Assembly: GCF_037104765.1 (NCBI RefSeq)
Contig: NZ_JBAWSY010000007.1
Coordinates: 1-64,000 of the forward strand
DNA length: 64,000 nt
Direction of reading: 5' to 3'
Source: Psychrobacillus mangrovi
Lineage (GTDB): Bacteria; Bacillota; Bacilli; Bacillales_A; Planococcaceae
Positions 52,702 to 61,118 of the stretch are shown here, one piece after another. Each line of letters starts with the position of its first letter. Position 1 is the first letter of the stretch. Under the pieces are notes generated by a model. The model ran no database searches and was not told the origin of the DNA. It was given only the letters and a program-made list of their open reading frames with translations. The translations under genes were made by a program, and so were the position numbers.

Positions 52702-53283
52702 TTATGCTTTGTTCGGCAGTATAAGGCGCGGAGCCTTAATGAATAAAATCACACAAACAAATGCTGCAAGTAAAAATACAGGGATCATATAAGTAGAGTT
52801 ATAGATAAATGAATAAACTACGACGTTTTGATTTCCAGCAAATTCACCAAAAAACAAAATTCCAGAAGTCACATGGGCTAGATAGCGAAGAAATGCTGCT
52901 ATAAATGCTCCAGTAATGACCGCAGTCGCCATTTTCATTTTATCTTTGTTTTCATATGCCTTTAAAAAAGCAGGTCTTAATAATCCTGCAAAGCCTGCTA
53001 CCATGAATGCAATAAAATAGTCTATTCCCACTTGTAGAATGACAATTTCTAAGGATAATGGTGCAGCATAAAAACGAGCTGTTACTACTTGCAGCATTCC
53101 TATTAAAAATCCTGTTATAATGCCCGCCATTATCCCTCGACGAAAAGCTATTAAAATTACAGGAACCAGTACAAAAGTGACTGTGCCGCCCTGGGGCATA
53201 CCAAATCCTATAATATCTAAAATATATCCAAGAGCCGCAAAAATTGCGATTTCCACTAACAATAAAACGCGTTGATTTTTCAT
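52702..53283 (-). CDS. thiT: Energy-coupled thiamine transporter ThiT
   Basis: A 193-residue ECF-type S component with six predicted membrane spans, specific for thiamine in the family. Visible features are the short AAxxxxLG region (AIFAALGYILDII) for the ECF module, GGTVTFVLVPVILIAFRRG and the C-terminal ThiT-like end. Start ATG 53283 has AAGGAG 6 nt upstream. A TPP riboswitch with terminator precedes it, which makes the substrate call strong. It relies on the shared EcfAA'T module encoded elsewhere. Confidence 0.95.
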   Translation of the reverse strand: MKNQRVLLLVEIAIFAALGYILDIIGFGMPQGGTVTFVLVPVILIAFRRGIMAGIITGFLIGMLQVVTARFYAAPLSLEIVILQVGIDYFIAFMVAGFAGLLRPAFLKAYENKDKMKMATAVITGAFIAAFLRYLAHVTSGILFFGEFAGNQNVVVYSFIYNSTYMIPVFLLAAFVCVILFIKAPRLILPNKA

Positions 53284-53304
53284 AGTAATCTCCTTTTTCG
53301 ACCA

Positions 53305-53340
53305 CAAAAAAACGACGTCGGGATAGACCCAGACATCGCG
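53305..53340 (-). terminator. Riboswitch-controlled terminator in the thiT leader
   Basis: On the minus strand CGATGTCTGGG / CCCGACGTCG pairs with G-U wobbles and is followed by TTTTTTT. It lies between the aptamer and the thiT ribosome binding site, as expected for transcriptional attenuation. Confidence 0.85.
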
Positions 53341-53355
53341 CGATTGTCAGTTTCC

Positions 53356-53433
53356 ATCCACATCCCTACGCAAGCATGAACTTACAGGTTCGAAGGGTAC
53401 TATCTCAGCCGCATAAGCGACGCCCCTTGTGGT
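53356..53433 (-). promoter_or_regulatory. TPP riboswitch (THI element)
   Basis: The minus strand reads CCACAAGGGGCG ... GCGGCTGAGA ... ACCCTTCGAACCTG ... ATGCTTGCGTAGGGATGTGG. These are the conserved THI-box segments: the CUGAGA pyrimidine-sensing helix, ACCC, GAACCUG and the GCGUAGGGA pyrophosphate helix. TPP binding should favour the downstream terminator and reduce thiT. Confidence 0.96.
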
Positions 53434-53543
53434 AATGAATTATTTAGTTCGTGTTCATTGTAGCCCAATGAAATAAGTAATGCAACCCCCTGTTGTTCAT
53501 TGTTATACTTATGAAAATATAATATGAAAATGGAGGAACTTAC

Positions 53544-54611
53544 ATGATAGATTTGTTGAAAGACTTAATTCGTATAAAAAGTGATAATGTGGACGGAGCA
53601 AATGAAGCACTTTTATTTTGTAAAAAATGGCTTGAAGAAAAAGGTATTAGTACAACTTTACATAAAATAAATTCTAAGCTTATGCTTGTATCTGAAATCG
53701 GTAATGGTAAGGAATGCGTTATTTGGAATGGACATGTAGATGTAGTTCCTGGCAACAAAGAGCAGTTTAATCCTTTTATAGAAGGTGATCAATTATTTGG
53801 CCGGGGCTCTGCTGATATGAAAGCGGGAGTTGCTGCTATGATGCAAGCATTCTATGAACTCTCCAGAGAACCTGAACAACTTACGAAACAAATTCAACTA
53901 CATCTTGTAACCGACGAAGAAACAACTGGAGAAACATCCAAGTATTTAGTTGACCAAGGTCATCATGGAGATTTTGTTATTTGCGCAGAACCAACCCACT
54001 TGCATATCGGCCTCCAAGCAAAAGGAATTGTTCAACTTGATATTAAAATGAAAGGCAAATCAAGTCATGGTAGTCGCCCTTGGGAAGGAATAAATGCAAT
54101 TGAAGAGGCATTAACTTTAGACAAAGAAATTCGACAACTCTCTTTTTTAACTGCTAGTAATGAATATTATGATTATCCTTCTCTAAACTTGGCTAAAATA
54201 CATGCAGGCGACAGATACAATGTTGTTCCAGACGAATGTGTCATAAGCTACGACATACGCTTTGTTCCTGGACAAAACCCCACCGAGATAATTAAAGAAA
54301 TAACAGAGGTTGCTCACAAACATTTTCCCGGAAATGAAGTACTTGTTTATGCCTCTGAGCCAGCGGTCACAACTAAAGACAAAAATCCCTATGTAATTAA
54401 GCTACAATCCGTAACTAATATAAAAACTGGACGAAATACTAATTTATTTGGGCAACATGGATCAGCGGATACCCGTTTCTATGCAAAAAATGGAACAGGA
54501 GCTGTAGAGTTTGGGCCATCAGGAGCAGATTGGCATGGAGAAAAAGAGTATGTTTCCATATCATCAGTAGAAACATATAAAGATATATTAGTTTCCTTTG
54601 CTAAAAGCTGA
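53544..54611 (+). CDS. M20 family metallopeptidase (ArgE/DapE-like)
   Basis: A 355-residue M20 deacylase or peptidase. Metal and catalytic motifs are NGHVDVVP (His and Asp), GRGSADMKAG (bridging Asp), TDEETTG (catalytic Glu pair) and CAEPTH; a dimerisation lid with KGKSSHGSRPWEG follows. It resembles acetylornithine deacetylase/succinyl-diaminopimelate desuccinylase proteins, but with no biosynthetic neighbour the substrate is open. GGAGG lies 8 nt before the ATG. Confidence 0.9.
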   Translation: MIDLLKDLIRIKSDNVDGANEALLFCKKWLEEKGISTTLHKINSKLMLVSEIGNGKECVIWNGHVDVVPGNKEQFNPFIEGDQLFGRGSADMKAGVAAMMQAFYELSREPEQLTKQIQLHLVTDEETTGETSKYLVDQGHHGDFVICAEPTHLHIGLQAKGIVQLDIKMKGKSSHGSRPWEGINAIEEALTLDKEIRQLSFLTASNEYYDYPSLNLAKIHAGDRYNVVPDECVISYDIRFVPGQNPTEIIKEITEVAHKHFPGNEVLVYASEPAVTTKDKNPYVIKLQSVTNIKTGRNTNLFGQHGSADTRFYAKNGTGAVEFGPSGADWHGEKEYVSISSVETYKDILVSFAKS

Positions 54612-54668
54612 AACTAATTTTGTAAAGATACGTATATTAGATAAGTAATCGGAGAGGAGTGTATTCAT

Positions 54669-55004
54669 ATGGAAAACAACCGAATTTTATCTGCACTATC
54701 TTATTTTAGTGTATTGTTTGCACCTTTTATACTTCCGATCATTGTCTTCTTTGTTTCCCAAGATACCGAAGTGAAACATCATGCGAAAAGGTCGCTAATT
54801 TCACATCTTATCCCCTTTATATTTATGATCGTATTATTTATAGCTCTATTCTCGAGCTTTTTTACCGTGTTTATGAATGCAGCTGTTAATGAACAATCGC
54901 TTTTTATGGCATCGGCACCGTTTTTATTTGTATTTTTATACTTAGTTAGTTATATTATTATCCTTGTATGGAATATTATCCAAGGTGTGAAGGTATTAAG
55001 ATAA
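54669..55004 (+). CDS. DUF4870-like membrane protein
   Basis: A 111-residue protein with three predicted spans. The start ILSALSYFSVLFAPFILPIIVFFV, then KHHAKRSLISHLIP, is the DUF4870 pattern (Lys-His-His-Ala-Lys/Lys-x-x-x). The function is unknown. GGAGAGGAG precedes the ATG. It follows the M20 gene by 57 nt and may share its transcript. Confidence 0.8.
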   Translation: MENNRILSALSYFSVLFAPFILPIIVFFVSQDTEVKHHAKRSLISHLIPFIFMIVLFIALFSSFFTVFMNAAVNEQSLFMASAPFLFVFLYLVSYIIILVWNIIQGVKVLR

Positions 55005-55067
55005 TGTTTATACTACCGTTATAACGGGAACAAAATTAATACTAATTAATCTTTGGGAGCGATTCTA

Positions 55068-55166
55068 ATGAAAATAAAAAACGTTGCAAAAATCGTGATA
55101 AAATGGGCACCAGTGGTCTATCCAATTATTCGTAAATTAATGAAATCAAAAAAGACAATAAAATAA
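55068..55166 (+). CDS. Small basic amphipathic peptide, 32 residues
   Basis: Found by translation: a Lys-rich peptide with a central hydrophobic stretch (KIVIKWAPVVYPIIRKLM) and basic ends. GGGAG lies 8 nt before the ATG and a strong terminator starts 2 nt after the stop. Similar KWxPxxYPIIxK peptides are common but unnamed in Bacillaceae, from memory. Membrane association is likely. Confidence 0.65.
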   Translation: MKIKNVAKIVIKWAPVVYPIIRKLMKSKKTIK

Positions 55167-55167
55167 A

Positions 55168-55212
55168 TAAACCTGCTCCCAGATAAGTTTTAACGGGGAG
55201 CAGGTTTTTTTA
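55168..55212 (+). terminator. Terminator after the 32-residue peptide gene
   Basis: Stem AACCTGCTCCC / GGGGAGCAGGTT followed by TTTTTT. Confidence 0.88.
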
Positions 55213-55248
55213 TTGTTGAAATTCATTATTAATATGCGCTAAGTATGT

Positions 55249-55762
55249 GCACTCGCGTTGGCCACGTCCACATGGGCCGCTATATGCTAACGCATACATC
55301 TGTCTTATACGACACATCATGGAGGCCACTGAAAAACTCTTCAAGCTATCTCTTAGCTAATATGTACCCCGTTGATTTCCATTCCAGGCGGACGCTTTCC
55401 GCCGGCATGGCTTCAGCCGCTTCCCTCGCTACGCTCAGTCCAGGGTCTTCAGCTCATGCTATTCCGGCTGGAGTCGCCGCCTGAAACGAAAATCAACTAT
55501 TGTATGCTTACAATCAAGTCTTTCTTCAATCAAAAAACATCGTTTTCCTGTGTAATAAATTAAAGTAAATGCAGGTAGATGTTACCCATGGTTTCACCCC
55601 AAGGAACCCTCCATTTAAGTCCATTAATGGCGATTTAATAAAGCACTTTCTGCTCAAAATTGATTAGAAAGTGCCTTATTTTTGTTCAAAAAACAATTAC
55701 CTCATTTAAAACGTAAGTTTTTCAGTGTCCTCCACATCACGCTGCTTGCAAGGCGCGAATGC
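55249..55762. repeat. Family C palindromic repeat, copy 3, split by an insertion
   Basis: The left part (55249-55319: GCACTCGCGTTGGCC, then CGACACATCA) and the right part (55734-55762: ACATCACGCTGCTTGC, CGCGAATGC) together reproduce the complete family C unit at 19215-19314. The intervening 414 bp are a separate element. The paired family D unit follows at 55881-56001. Confidence 0.75.
55320..55733 (+). mobile_element. Candidate non-autonomous mobile element, copy 3 (nested)
   Basis: Left end TGGAGGCCACTGAAAAACT; right end, reverse complement, GGAGGACACTGAAAAACT: near-perfect terminal inverted repeats. ACATCA stands on both sides (55314-55319 and 55734-55739), so a 5-6 bp target duplication is likely. 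Inside are the family A core (55371-55498), a ~100-bp segment shared with copy 4, and the AAGCACTTTCTG-type palindrome ending in GTGCCTTATTTTTG. No transposase frame. Confidence 0.75.
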
Positions 55763-55880
55763 AAGTGTACTTTCTTGATTAATGTAGATTCTCTTACATT
55801 TTCAACAATTAATAGTCAAGAATTGCTGACTCTGCTTTCACTCTTATTATTGAAAGGCACTGTATCATCGGTTGTTTCTA

Positions 55881-56001
55881 GGATGTGCGCCTTACAAGCC
55901 GCAAGAGCGCGAAGAATGAGACCCCGTAAAGGATGTGGGAGCGACGCAGGAACGACTCATCCTGCGGAGGCTCATGCGAAGCGTACGGCAAGCGCGCATC
56001 C
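55881..56001. repeat. Family D palindromic repeat, copy 3
   Basis: 121 bp with GGATGTGCGC / GCGCGCATCC ends, almost identical to the copies at 19033 and 19385, including GAGACCCCGTAAAGGATGTG and CATCCTGCGGAGGCTCATGC. It abuts the lipase gene end. Confidence 0.88.
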
Positions 56002-56018
56002 GTGTTAGAGCCTAAATT

Positions 56019-56888
56019 TCATATCAAAGACCTTAATTCCGTAAGTGACAAATAACCATCAAGACCTTCTACTCTAGATACAGGAGTCTTTGCTTTTTCT
56101 TTTTGACTATTAAGGATTTGTTCAAAAGTTAAAGGATTTGGAGCAGGCAGTTCATTAGGATTTATTTGTAAATTCGTGTTATACCTTTTAAAAAAAGCAT
56201 TAGCCATAAGACGATATCCTTCCATAGTAGGGTGTACATCCGATGGATTTGGTATTAACTCTTTTTCTTTATTAGAAAAAGCTTCTTCAACGGATATATA
56301 TGTCGCCCCATTAGCTTCAGCTTCTGTCTTTAAAATAGAATGCAATGTATTTAACTCTTTTTTAATACCTACACTTTGTGATTCCCGTATATGTGGATAT
56401 GCAAAATAGTAGCCCATAACATATATTTTGGCTGTTGGTGCAATTACTTGAACTTCTTTCACAATTGCTTCCATATTTTTGCGTACGGTATTTAAAGCAT
56501 AATTTGCCTGGATTTGCTTATACGCAATGGAACCATTCGCAGCATTAACTTGCACAAGTCTTAGTAAATCATTTGCACCAGCTGAAATGGTAACAATCGT
56601 TGCATCTTTAAGTAATTGTTTTGCTTCTTTCGTGCGAACTGTTTTTAACACATCAGCAGTTGTATATCCTGGAAAGGCAAGAGCCTTAGAATAAAAAGCA
56701 AGCTGATTAGATTTTTTCAATTCTTGTGCTATTAAATCTGTATAGCCTGCATCTATCGCTCTGTTTGGAGTTTGGCCGGCAGCTAGAGAGTCTCCTAAAG
56801 CAATATATACCTCTGCGCCTTTCGCTTCTGCAGAAAAAGATGTGAATGGAGACATTAAGAGTAAGATTGCAACTATCCACTTTTTCAT
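56019..56888 (-). CDS. Secreted SGNH/GDSL hydrolase
   Basis: A 289-residue lipase/esterase-like protein with an N-terminal signal peptide (cleavage likely after SAEA, residues ~20-22). SGNH blocks: ALGDSLAAG (Ser), the Gly in block II region FPGYTT, SAGANDLL (Asn) and DVHPTMEGY (Asp and His). It probably acts outside the cell on esters or acyl groups of wall or lipid. The gene starts 13 nt after the second M29 gene, so it is the third gene of the yfmL operon. Confidence 0.9.
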   Translation of the reverse strand: MKKWIVAILLLMSPFTSFSAEAKGAEVYIALGDSLAAGQTPNRAIDAGYTDLIAQELKKSNQLAFYSKALAFPGYTTADVLKTVRTKEAKQLLKDATIVTISAGANDLLRLVQVNAANGSIAYKQIQANYALNTVRKNMEAIVKEVQVIAPTAKIYVMGYYFAYPHIRESQSVGIKKELNTLHSILKTEAEANGATYISVEEAFSNKEKELIPNPSDVHPTMEGYRLMANAFFKRYNTNLQINPNELPAPNPLTFEQILNSQKEKAKTPVSRVEGLDGYLSLTELRSLI

Positions 56889-56901
56889 CTAGATCTACTC
56901 C

Positions 56902-58131
56902 TTAAAATGCCCAAGAACCTTTTTTGAAAATAGGCTCTATTGTACCATCTTCTAACTCTCCCATAATATCCATATCTGCAGAACCAATCATGAAGTCTTC
57001 ATGAACAATAGAAGTATTCAGCCCTAGGTTTTCAAGCTCACTTGGTGATAATCCACGCGCACCTTCCACACATGTCGGATAAGCTTCTCCAATAGCAAAA
57101 TGATTCGAAGCATTTTCATCAAATAGGGTATTAAAAAATAAAACATTAGATGCGGAAATTGGCGATTCATGTGGGACTAGCGCAATTTCCCCTAAATATT
57201 TTGCGCCTTCATCTGTTTGTGTTAATTCTTTTAAAAGCTCCTCACCAGTAGCAGCTTCTACCTTTGTAATAGCACCGTTTTCAAATGTTAATGTAAAATT
57301 ATCAATAACATTCCCTTTATATGCTAGCGGCTTAGTGTTTTTCACATAACCATTAACTCCAGTTTTTAAAGGAGCAGTATATACTTCTTCCGTAGGCATA
57401 TTTGCTATAAAAGGAACGGATTGCTCATTTTTACTAGCTCCAGACATCCAAATATGACCTTTTGGTAGTTCTACTTGAATATCTGTCCCTTCTGCTATGT
57501 AATGTAATTTCTTGTAGCGCTTAGCATTCAATAATGATGCACGGCTTTCTAAATTTTCGATATGCTCTTTCCATTGTTGAACAGCTGTTCCTTCACCTAT
57601 TCTTACTACTTTAAATATTAATTCCCAAAGAGCTTGCATTTGCTCTTCTTCTGGTAATTGAGGAAATACCTTTGCGGCCCATTTTTCCGAAGGCATCGCA
57701 ATAATTGACCAAGTAATGACATCATTCATAACCGCTTTTCTATAGTTTTCAAGTGCTTTACCGCTTGCTTTATGAAAGTTTGAAATTTTTTCAACCGAGA
57801 CACCTTCCAATAAATCTGGATTCTCTGCATCGATCCATAAAAGAGCACCTTTATTTTCGATCAACTCATCTCGTTGCATTGCTGCCCATTTCGGAAATTC
57901 ATGAAAAGCTTCGTCTGGAGCTAAATCATAAAAAGATCTTGTATTTGGTCCATCTGAATAATTCACATCTACTCGCTTCGCCCCAGCTTCATACGCTTTT
58001 TTTACGACAAGTCTGGTAAATTCAATCGTTTCCGTAGTTGTATTAATAAGTAATGGTTGATTCTTTTGAATATTTAAACCAACCTTTACGATAAGCTCAG
58101 CATATTCTTCTAATTTTTGTTGAAAACTCAT
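56902..58131 (-). CDS. Aminopeptidase, M29 family, copy 2
   Basis: A 409-residue paralogue of the enzyme at 44970-46202, alignable from end to end with the same closing motif (DGTIEPIFxxGxWAF). Metal-site segments are conserved: MPTEEVYTAPLKTGV, GAKYLGEIALVPHESPIS, FFNTLFDENASNHFAIG and HEDFMIGSADMDIMG. It starts 3 nt after yfmL and is therefore co-transcribed with a helicase and a lipase gene. Two M29 copies within 11 kb on opposite strands suggest an old duplication. Confidence 0.92.
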   Translation of the reverse strand: MSFQQKLEEYAELIVKVGLNIQKNQPLLINTTTETIEFTRLVVKKAYEAGAKRVDVNYSDGPNTRSFYDLAPDEAFHEFPKWAAMQRDELIENKGALLWIDAENPDLLEGVSVEKISNFHKASGKALENYRKAVMNDVITWSIIAMPSEKWAAKVFPQLPEEEQMQALWELIFKVVRIGEGTAVQQWKEHIENLESRASLLNAKRYKKLHYIAEGTDIQVELPKGHIWMSGASKNEQSVPFIANMPTEEVYTAPLKTGVNGYVKNTKPLAYKGNVIDNFTLTFENGAITKVEAATGEELLKELTQTDEGAKYLGEIALVPHESPISASNVLFFNTLFDENASNHFAIGEAYPTCVEGARGLSPSELENLGLNTSIVHEDFMIGSADMDIMGELEDGTIEPIFKKGSWAF

Positions 58132-58134
58132 TGT

Positions 58135-59298
58135 TTATCTCCCCTTTTGCTGTATTGTTTTCGAAGAACCTTCTATTAATTCTCCGCGGTACCAAATTTT
58201 TTGAACTGGCTTACTCGGAAGCTCTTTTGTCCATTTTTTATACGTCTTTTCATCCGCATACGTTAATAAGGTCAATACTTCTCCATCTTTTCCAGCGCGT
58301 CCAGTACGGCCTGAACGATGCAAATATTGTTCGATAGAATGTGGTACATCAACATGAATTACATGTGTTAAACCAGAAATGTCTAGACCTCTAGCAGCAA
58401 CATCTGTTGCTATAAGTATATTTACTTTACCGTTTTTAAAGTCGTCTAATGCTTTTTTTCGTTCTTCTTTTTTCATTTCCGAATGAAGTGAAATAATCGG
58501 AGCATCTCTATAAGAAAGCTTTGTATCCTTCATTAAGACTTGATCTAAACTATTTACAAACGCTAGTCCCTTCATACCTTCTAAATGGGAAAGCTTTCTT
58601 AAAAATTCCGTTTTATCCCTTGCTTCAGTTTTGACAAAACTATGAATAACTTCTCCCTTTGAAGGAATTTCCTCTACCGTCACTTGTATACGAACAGGAT
58701 TATTCATTATTCTTTCTGCAACTAATTCGATTTCTTCCGTAATTGTGGCAGATGTTACAACTAACTGTCTTTCAACGGTTGCATCAATTAATCCTTTGAC
58801 AGTCGTACGATTTTCTCGACTTAACAACTGATCCCCTTCATCTAGGACGATAGTTTTTATTTCGTGCATTTTTAATTTTTTTAGTTTCACCAGTTCTTGC
58901 AATCGCCCAGGTGTTCCTACTACAATTGTTGGCTTCTTTTTCAGTGCATCAAGTTGTCTTTGAATATTTGCACCACCAATTAATTGCGCAACGGTAATGT
59001 CGGTACCTGCCACCCACTCACGAAACACTTCAACAATTTGCATACCTAGTTCTTGAGAAGGTACAACGACCAACGCTTGTATTTGCTTTTTTGAAGGATC
59101 AACCTTCTGCAATATTGGAAGAACATACGCTAATGTTTTTCCTGTTCCAGTGGGAGATTCTGCAACGATATCTGAACCATCAAGCATATGTGGTATTAGT
59201 TTAGTTTGGATAGGCATTTCAAATGTAAAATTCGCCTTTGCCCATTTTTCTTGTAATGTTTCATTTAAATTTTGTATAAAAGTCAATTTGTTCTCCAC
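58135..59298 (-). CDS. yfmL: DEAD-box RNA helicase, YfmL type
   Basis: A 387-residue minimal DEAD-box helicase. Q motif (FEMPIQTKLIP), motif I (SPTGTGKT), Ia (VVVPSQELG), II as DEGD in VLDEGDQL, III (SAT), IV, V (ATDVAARGLDI) and VI (HRSGRTGRAG) are all present. The Gly in motif II (DEGD for DEAD) is what B. subtilis YfmL carries, as far as I recall, and length also fits; YfmL takes part in 50S ribosome assembly. No C-terminal extension. It heads the operon with an aminopeptidase and a lipase. Confidence 0.88.
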   Translation of the reverse strand: MENKLTFIQNLNETLQEKWAKANFTFEMPIQTKLIPHMLDGSDIVAESPTGTGKTLAYVLPILQKVDPSKKQIQALVVVPSQELGMQIVEVFREWVAGTDITVAQLIGGANIQRQLDALKKKPTIVVGTPGRLQELVKLKKLKMHEIKTIVLDEGDQLLSRENRTTVKGLIDATVERQLVVTSATITEEIELVAERIMNNPVRIQVTVEEIPSKGEVIHSFVKTEARDKTEFLRKLSHLEGMKGLAFVNSLDQVLMKDTKLSYRDAPIISLHSEMKKEERKKALDDFKNGKVNILIATDVAARGLDISGLTHVIHVDVPHSIEQYLHRSGRTGRAGKDGEVLTLLTYADEKTYKKWTKELPSKPVQKIWYRGELIEGSSKTIQQKGR

Positions 59299-59463
59299 CT
59301 CATCTGTGTTTGAGACAAGTGTACCACATTTTTCTTCTAGACAATTAGCTATAAATAGCAGAAGTGGCCATTTTCCAAGACACTTTTCTTCTACTACAAT
59401 CTTTCCTCAGAACAAGTATTTAGCAGTTTGTCTTTAGGGGCTGGCACATAGAATCTGTTCAGA

Positions 59464-59495
59464 CGAAAAAAGTGCCGATATGATCGGCACTTTTA
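59464..59495 (-). terminator. Terminator of the FbpA-like gene
   Basis: 12-bp perfect stem AAAAGTGCCGAT / ATCGGCACTTTT; the stop codon of the small gene touches it. Confidence 0.85.
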
Positions 59496-59648
59496 GTTTT
59501 CTTCTTCTGTTATATATTCTTTTGTTAGTTCATACAGATTCAGCTCATATAGTTGTCTTCCATCGATTTTAAATACACCTTTATTTACTAGATCTTCAAT
59601 CATATTATCTCGTTTTTCTTCAATTTTAGATTCTTTTGGTATAATCAT
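59493..59648 (-). CDS. FbpA-like small protein (Fur-regulated basic protein family)
   Basis: A 51-residue protein found by translation. The segment IEDLVNKGVFKIDGRQLYELNLYELTKEY matches the FbpA pattern (I-x-x-L-x-x-x-G-V-x-K-x-x-G-x-Q-L-Y-E-L-T-L). In B. subtilis FbpA helps the iron-sparing response. This copy is acidic, unlike the family name, and I see no Fur box (GATAATGATTATCATTATC-like) in front. AAGGAG lies ~10 nt before the ATG. The region 59299-59463 contains no gene. Confidence 0.75.
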   Translation of the reverse strand: MIIPKESKIEEKRDNMIEDLVNKGVFKIDGRQLYELNLYELTKEYITEEEN

Positions 59649-59711
59649 TTTGTTACGCTCCTTGCATTTTGTTTCCGTAATATATTTACCCGATACTTAG
59701 ATTTATAAACT

Positions 59712-60284
59712 TTATTCCTTCATTTTTTTAAATGCCAAAGTGAATGATGGATATTTCCTATTGATTACTAAATAGCATATATAGCCAAGTAATGTTCCAA
59801 GTGTATTTAACCATAAATCATCTACATCACTACTTCTATTTTGGGGAAGTTGCATTATTTCAATAAAAAGGGAAACCAATAAACCTATGACTACAGTGTA
59901 AGGGAAATCCTCCATTCTTCTAGAAAGAAGGGGAAGGAGAAATCCGATGGGCATGAAAAGAATAATATTCCCTAAAAAATTAATATAAAACGGTTGCCAA
60001 AATCCTAAATATTTTATTGCATTGTAAGTCTCTTTGATAACCCGAAATAAATCTAAGTTCACATTCGTTAGCGAGGGTTGCATCAATCCATATCTCGGAA
60101 TAATGGTTTGTGAAAACAAACCAATGAGCACTAATACAAGCAGAAATATTCCCAACTCATGTAAGCTTTCTTTTAGCTTAAAGCCCCTTTTTCTCCAACG
60201 ACTAAAACGCCAAACAAAAACAAATGGAAGTGCTACACAGACGAAAAAAAGCATATCATCTAAATAATGAAATATTATGTTCAT
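59712..60284 (-). CDS. VanZ-like family membrane protein
   Basis: A 190-residue protein with five predicted spans. The VanZ pattern is FLGNIILFMPIGFLLPLL, LLVSLFIEIMQLPQNRSSDVDDLWLNTLGTLLGY: the acidic DVDDLxLNTxGxxxG segment defines the family. VanZ confers teicoplanin resistance in enterococci, but most relatives are of unknown role. ATG 60284 has GGGAG 8 nt upstream; the longer TTG start includes that site. Confidence 0.85.
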   Translation of the reverse strand: MNIIFHYLDDMLFFVCVALPFVFVWRFSRWRKRGFKLKESLHELGIFLLVLVLIGLFSQTIIPRYGLMQPSLTNVNLDLFRVIKETYNAIKYLGFWQPFYINFLGNIILFMPIGFLLPLLSRRMEDFPYTVVIGLLVSLFIEIMQLPQNRSSDVDDLWLNTLGTLLGYICYLVINRKYPSFTLAFKKMKE

Positions 60285-60339
60285 TTTTTTCACTCCCAAT
60301 ACAAGATAGAACGATTTTAAGTAAATTAAAGTTTCATTT

Positions 60340-61062
60340 TCAATCGTCTTCTAGTAACTCTTTTAAAAATTTCTCGCGATGGTCTAAAAAGTATTTTGTT
60401 ATTTGATAATGGCTCGTCATTTCATATTCTATTTCTTCAATCTTGCCATTATCAAAACTTAGGATTGTCGCATTTGGATAGCCTAAAATAATAGGTGAAT
60501 GTGTTGCAATAATGAATTGGCAATCCTCCTCAATTACTAAATCATGTATTATTTTCAAAAAAGAAAGCTGTCTTTGAGCTGAAAGTGCAGCTTCCGGCTC
60601 ATCTAGTAAATAAATAGCTCTTCCATTAAATCTATTTAAAAATAACGACAGAAATGATTCTCCATGAGATTGTTTGTGAAGAGACTTGCCTCCGTAATTT
60701 TTAATACTACCTGGCTCTAGTCTTTCCATCTCATCAATATGCGATGCAAATTGATAAAAAGATTCGGCACGTAGAAAAAAGCCATTTGTAATTTTCGGCA
60801 TCCATGATAAACGTATGTATTTCCCCAATGCACTTTCCGATGCATCTACTTCATACACATTGTTTCTGCTTCCTCCAGCTGTATTAAACTCACAGTTATC
60901 AGCAATCCCTTCCAATAAAGTAGATTTACCTGTCCCATTTTCACCAACTAAAAAGGTAACATTATTTGTTAATTCTAATTCTTTTAAATGTTTTATAGTT
61001 GGAATCGAAAATGGATAGCCCTCTTCGTGATCTCGTGAAATTGTAATTTTCTTCAAAAACAT
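60340..61062 (-). CDS. AAA family ATPase, predicted small SMC/ABC-like (DUF2813-type)
   Basis: A 240-residue ATPase. Walker A is VGENGTGKSTLLEGIA, a signature-like segment is SHGESFLSLF, Walker B is IYLLDEPEAALS and the switch His is in IATHSPIILG. It is the compact AAA_21/AAA_15 form found as single genes in many bacteria, with no nuclease domain. No partner (TOPRIM or HNH) is next to it, so a defence role is not indicated. ATG 61062 was chosen with GGGGG 8 nt upstream. Confidence 0.82.
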   Translation of the reverse strand: MFLKKITISRDHEEGYPFSIPTIKHLKELELTNNVTFLVGENGTGKSTLLEGIADNCEFNTAGGSRNNVYEVDASESALGKYIRLSWMPKITNGFFLRAESFYQFASHIDEMERLEPGSIKNYGGKSLHKQSHGESFLSLFLNRFNGRAIYLLDEPEAALSAQRQLSFLKIIHDLVIEEDCQFIIATHSPIILGYPNATILSFDNGKIEEIEYEMTSHYQITKYFLDHREKFLKELLEDD

Positions 61063-61118
61063 ATACAGTTCCCCCACTCATATAAAATGAACGATTATAA
61101 CAGGAAAGGTGAGAAAAA

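Noticed and set aside
55245..56008. Open reading frames of 60-110 codons in the lipase upstream spacer, which could pass as small proteins.
   Set aside because: They coincide with families A, C and D and the candidate element; no gene punctuation.
60340..61062. Anti-phage defence role for the AAA ATPase, with the VanZ-like and DUF2935 neighbours as a system.
   Set aside because: No nuclease, reverse transcriptase or toxin partner is adjacent, the neighbours are on both strands, and the DUF3298 gene beside it is broken.
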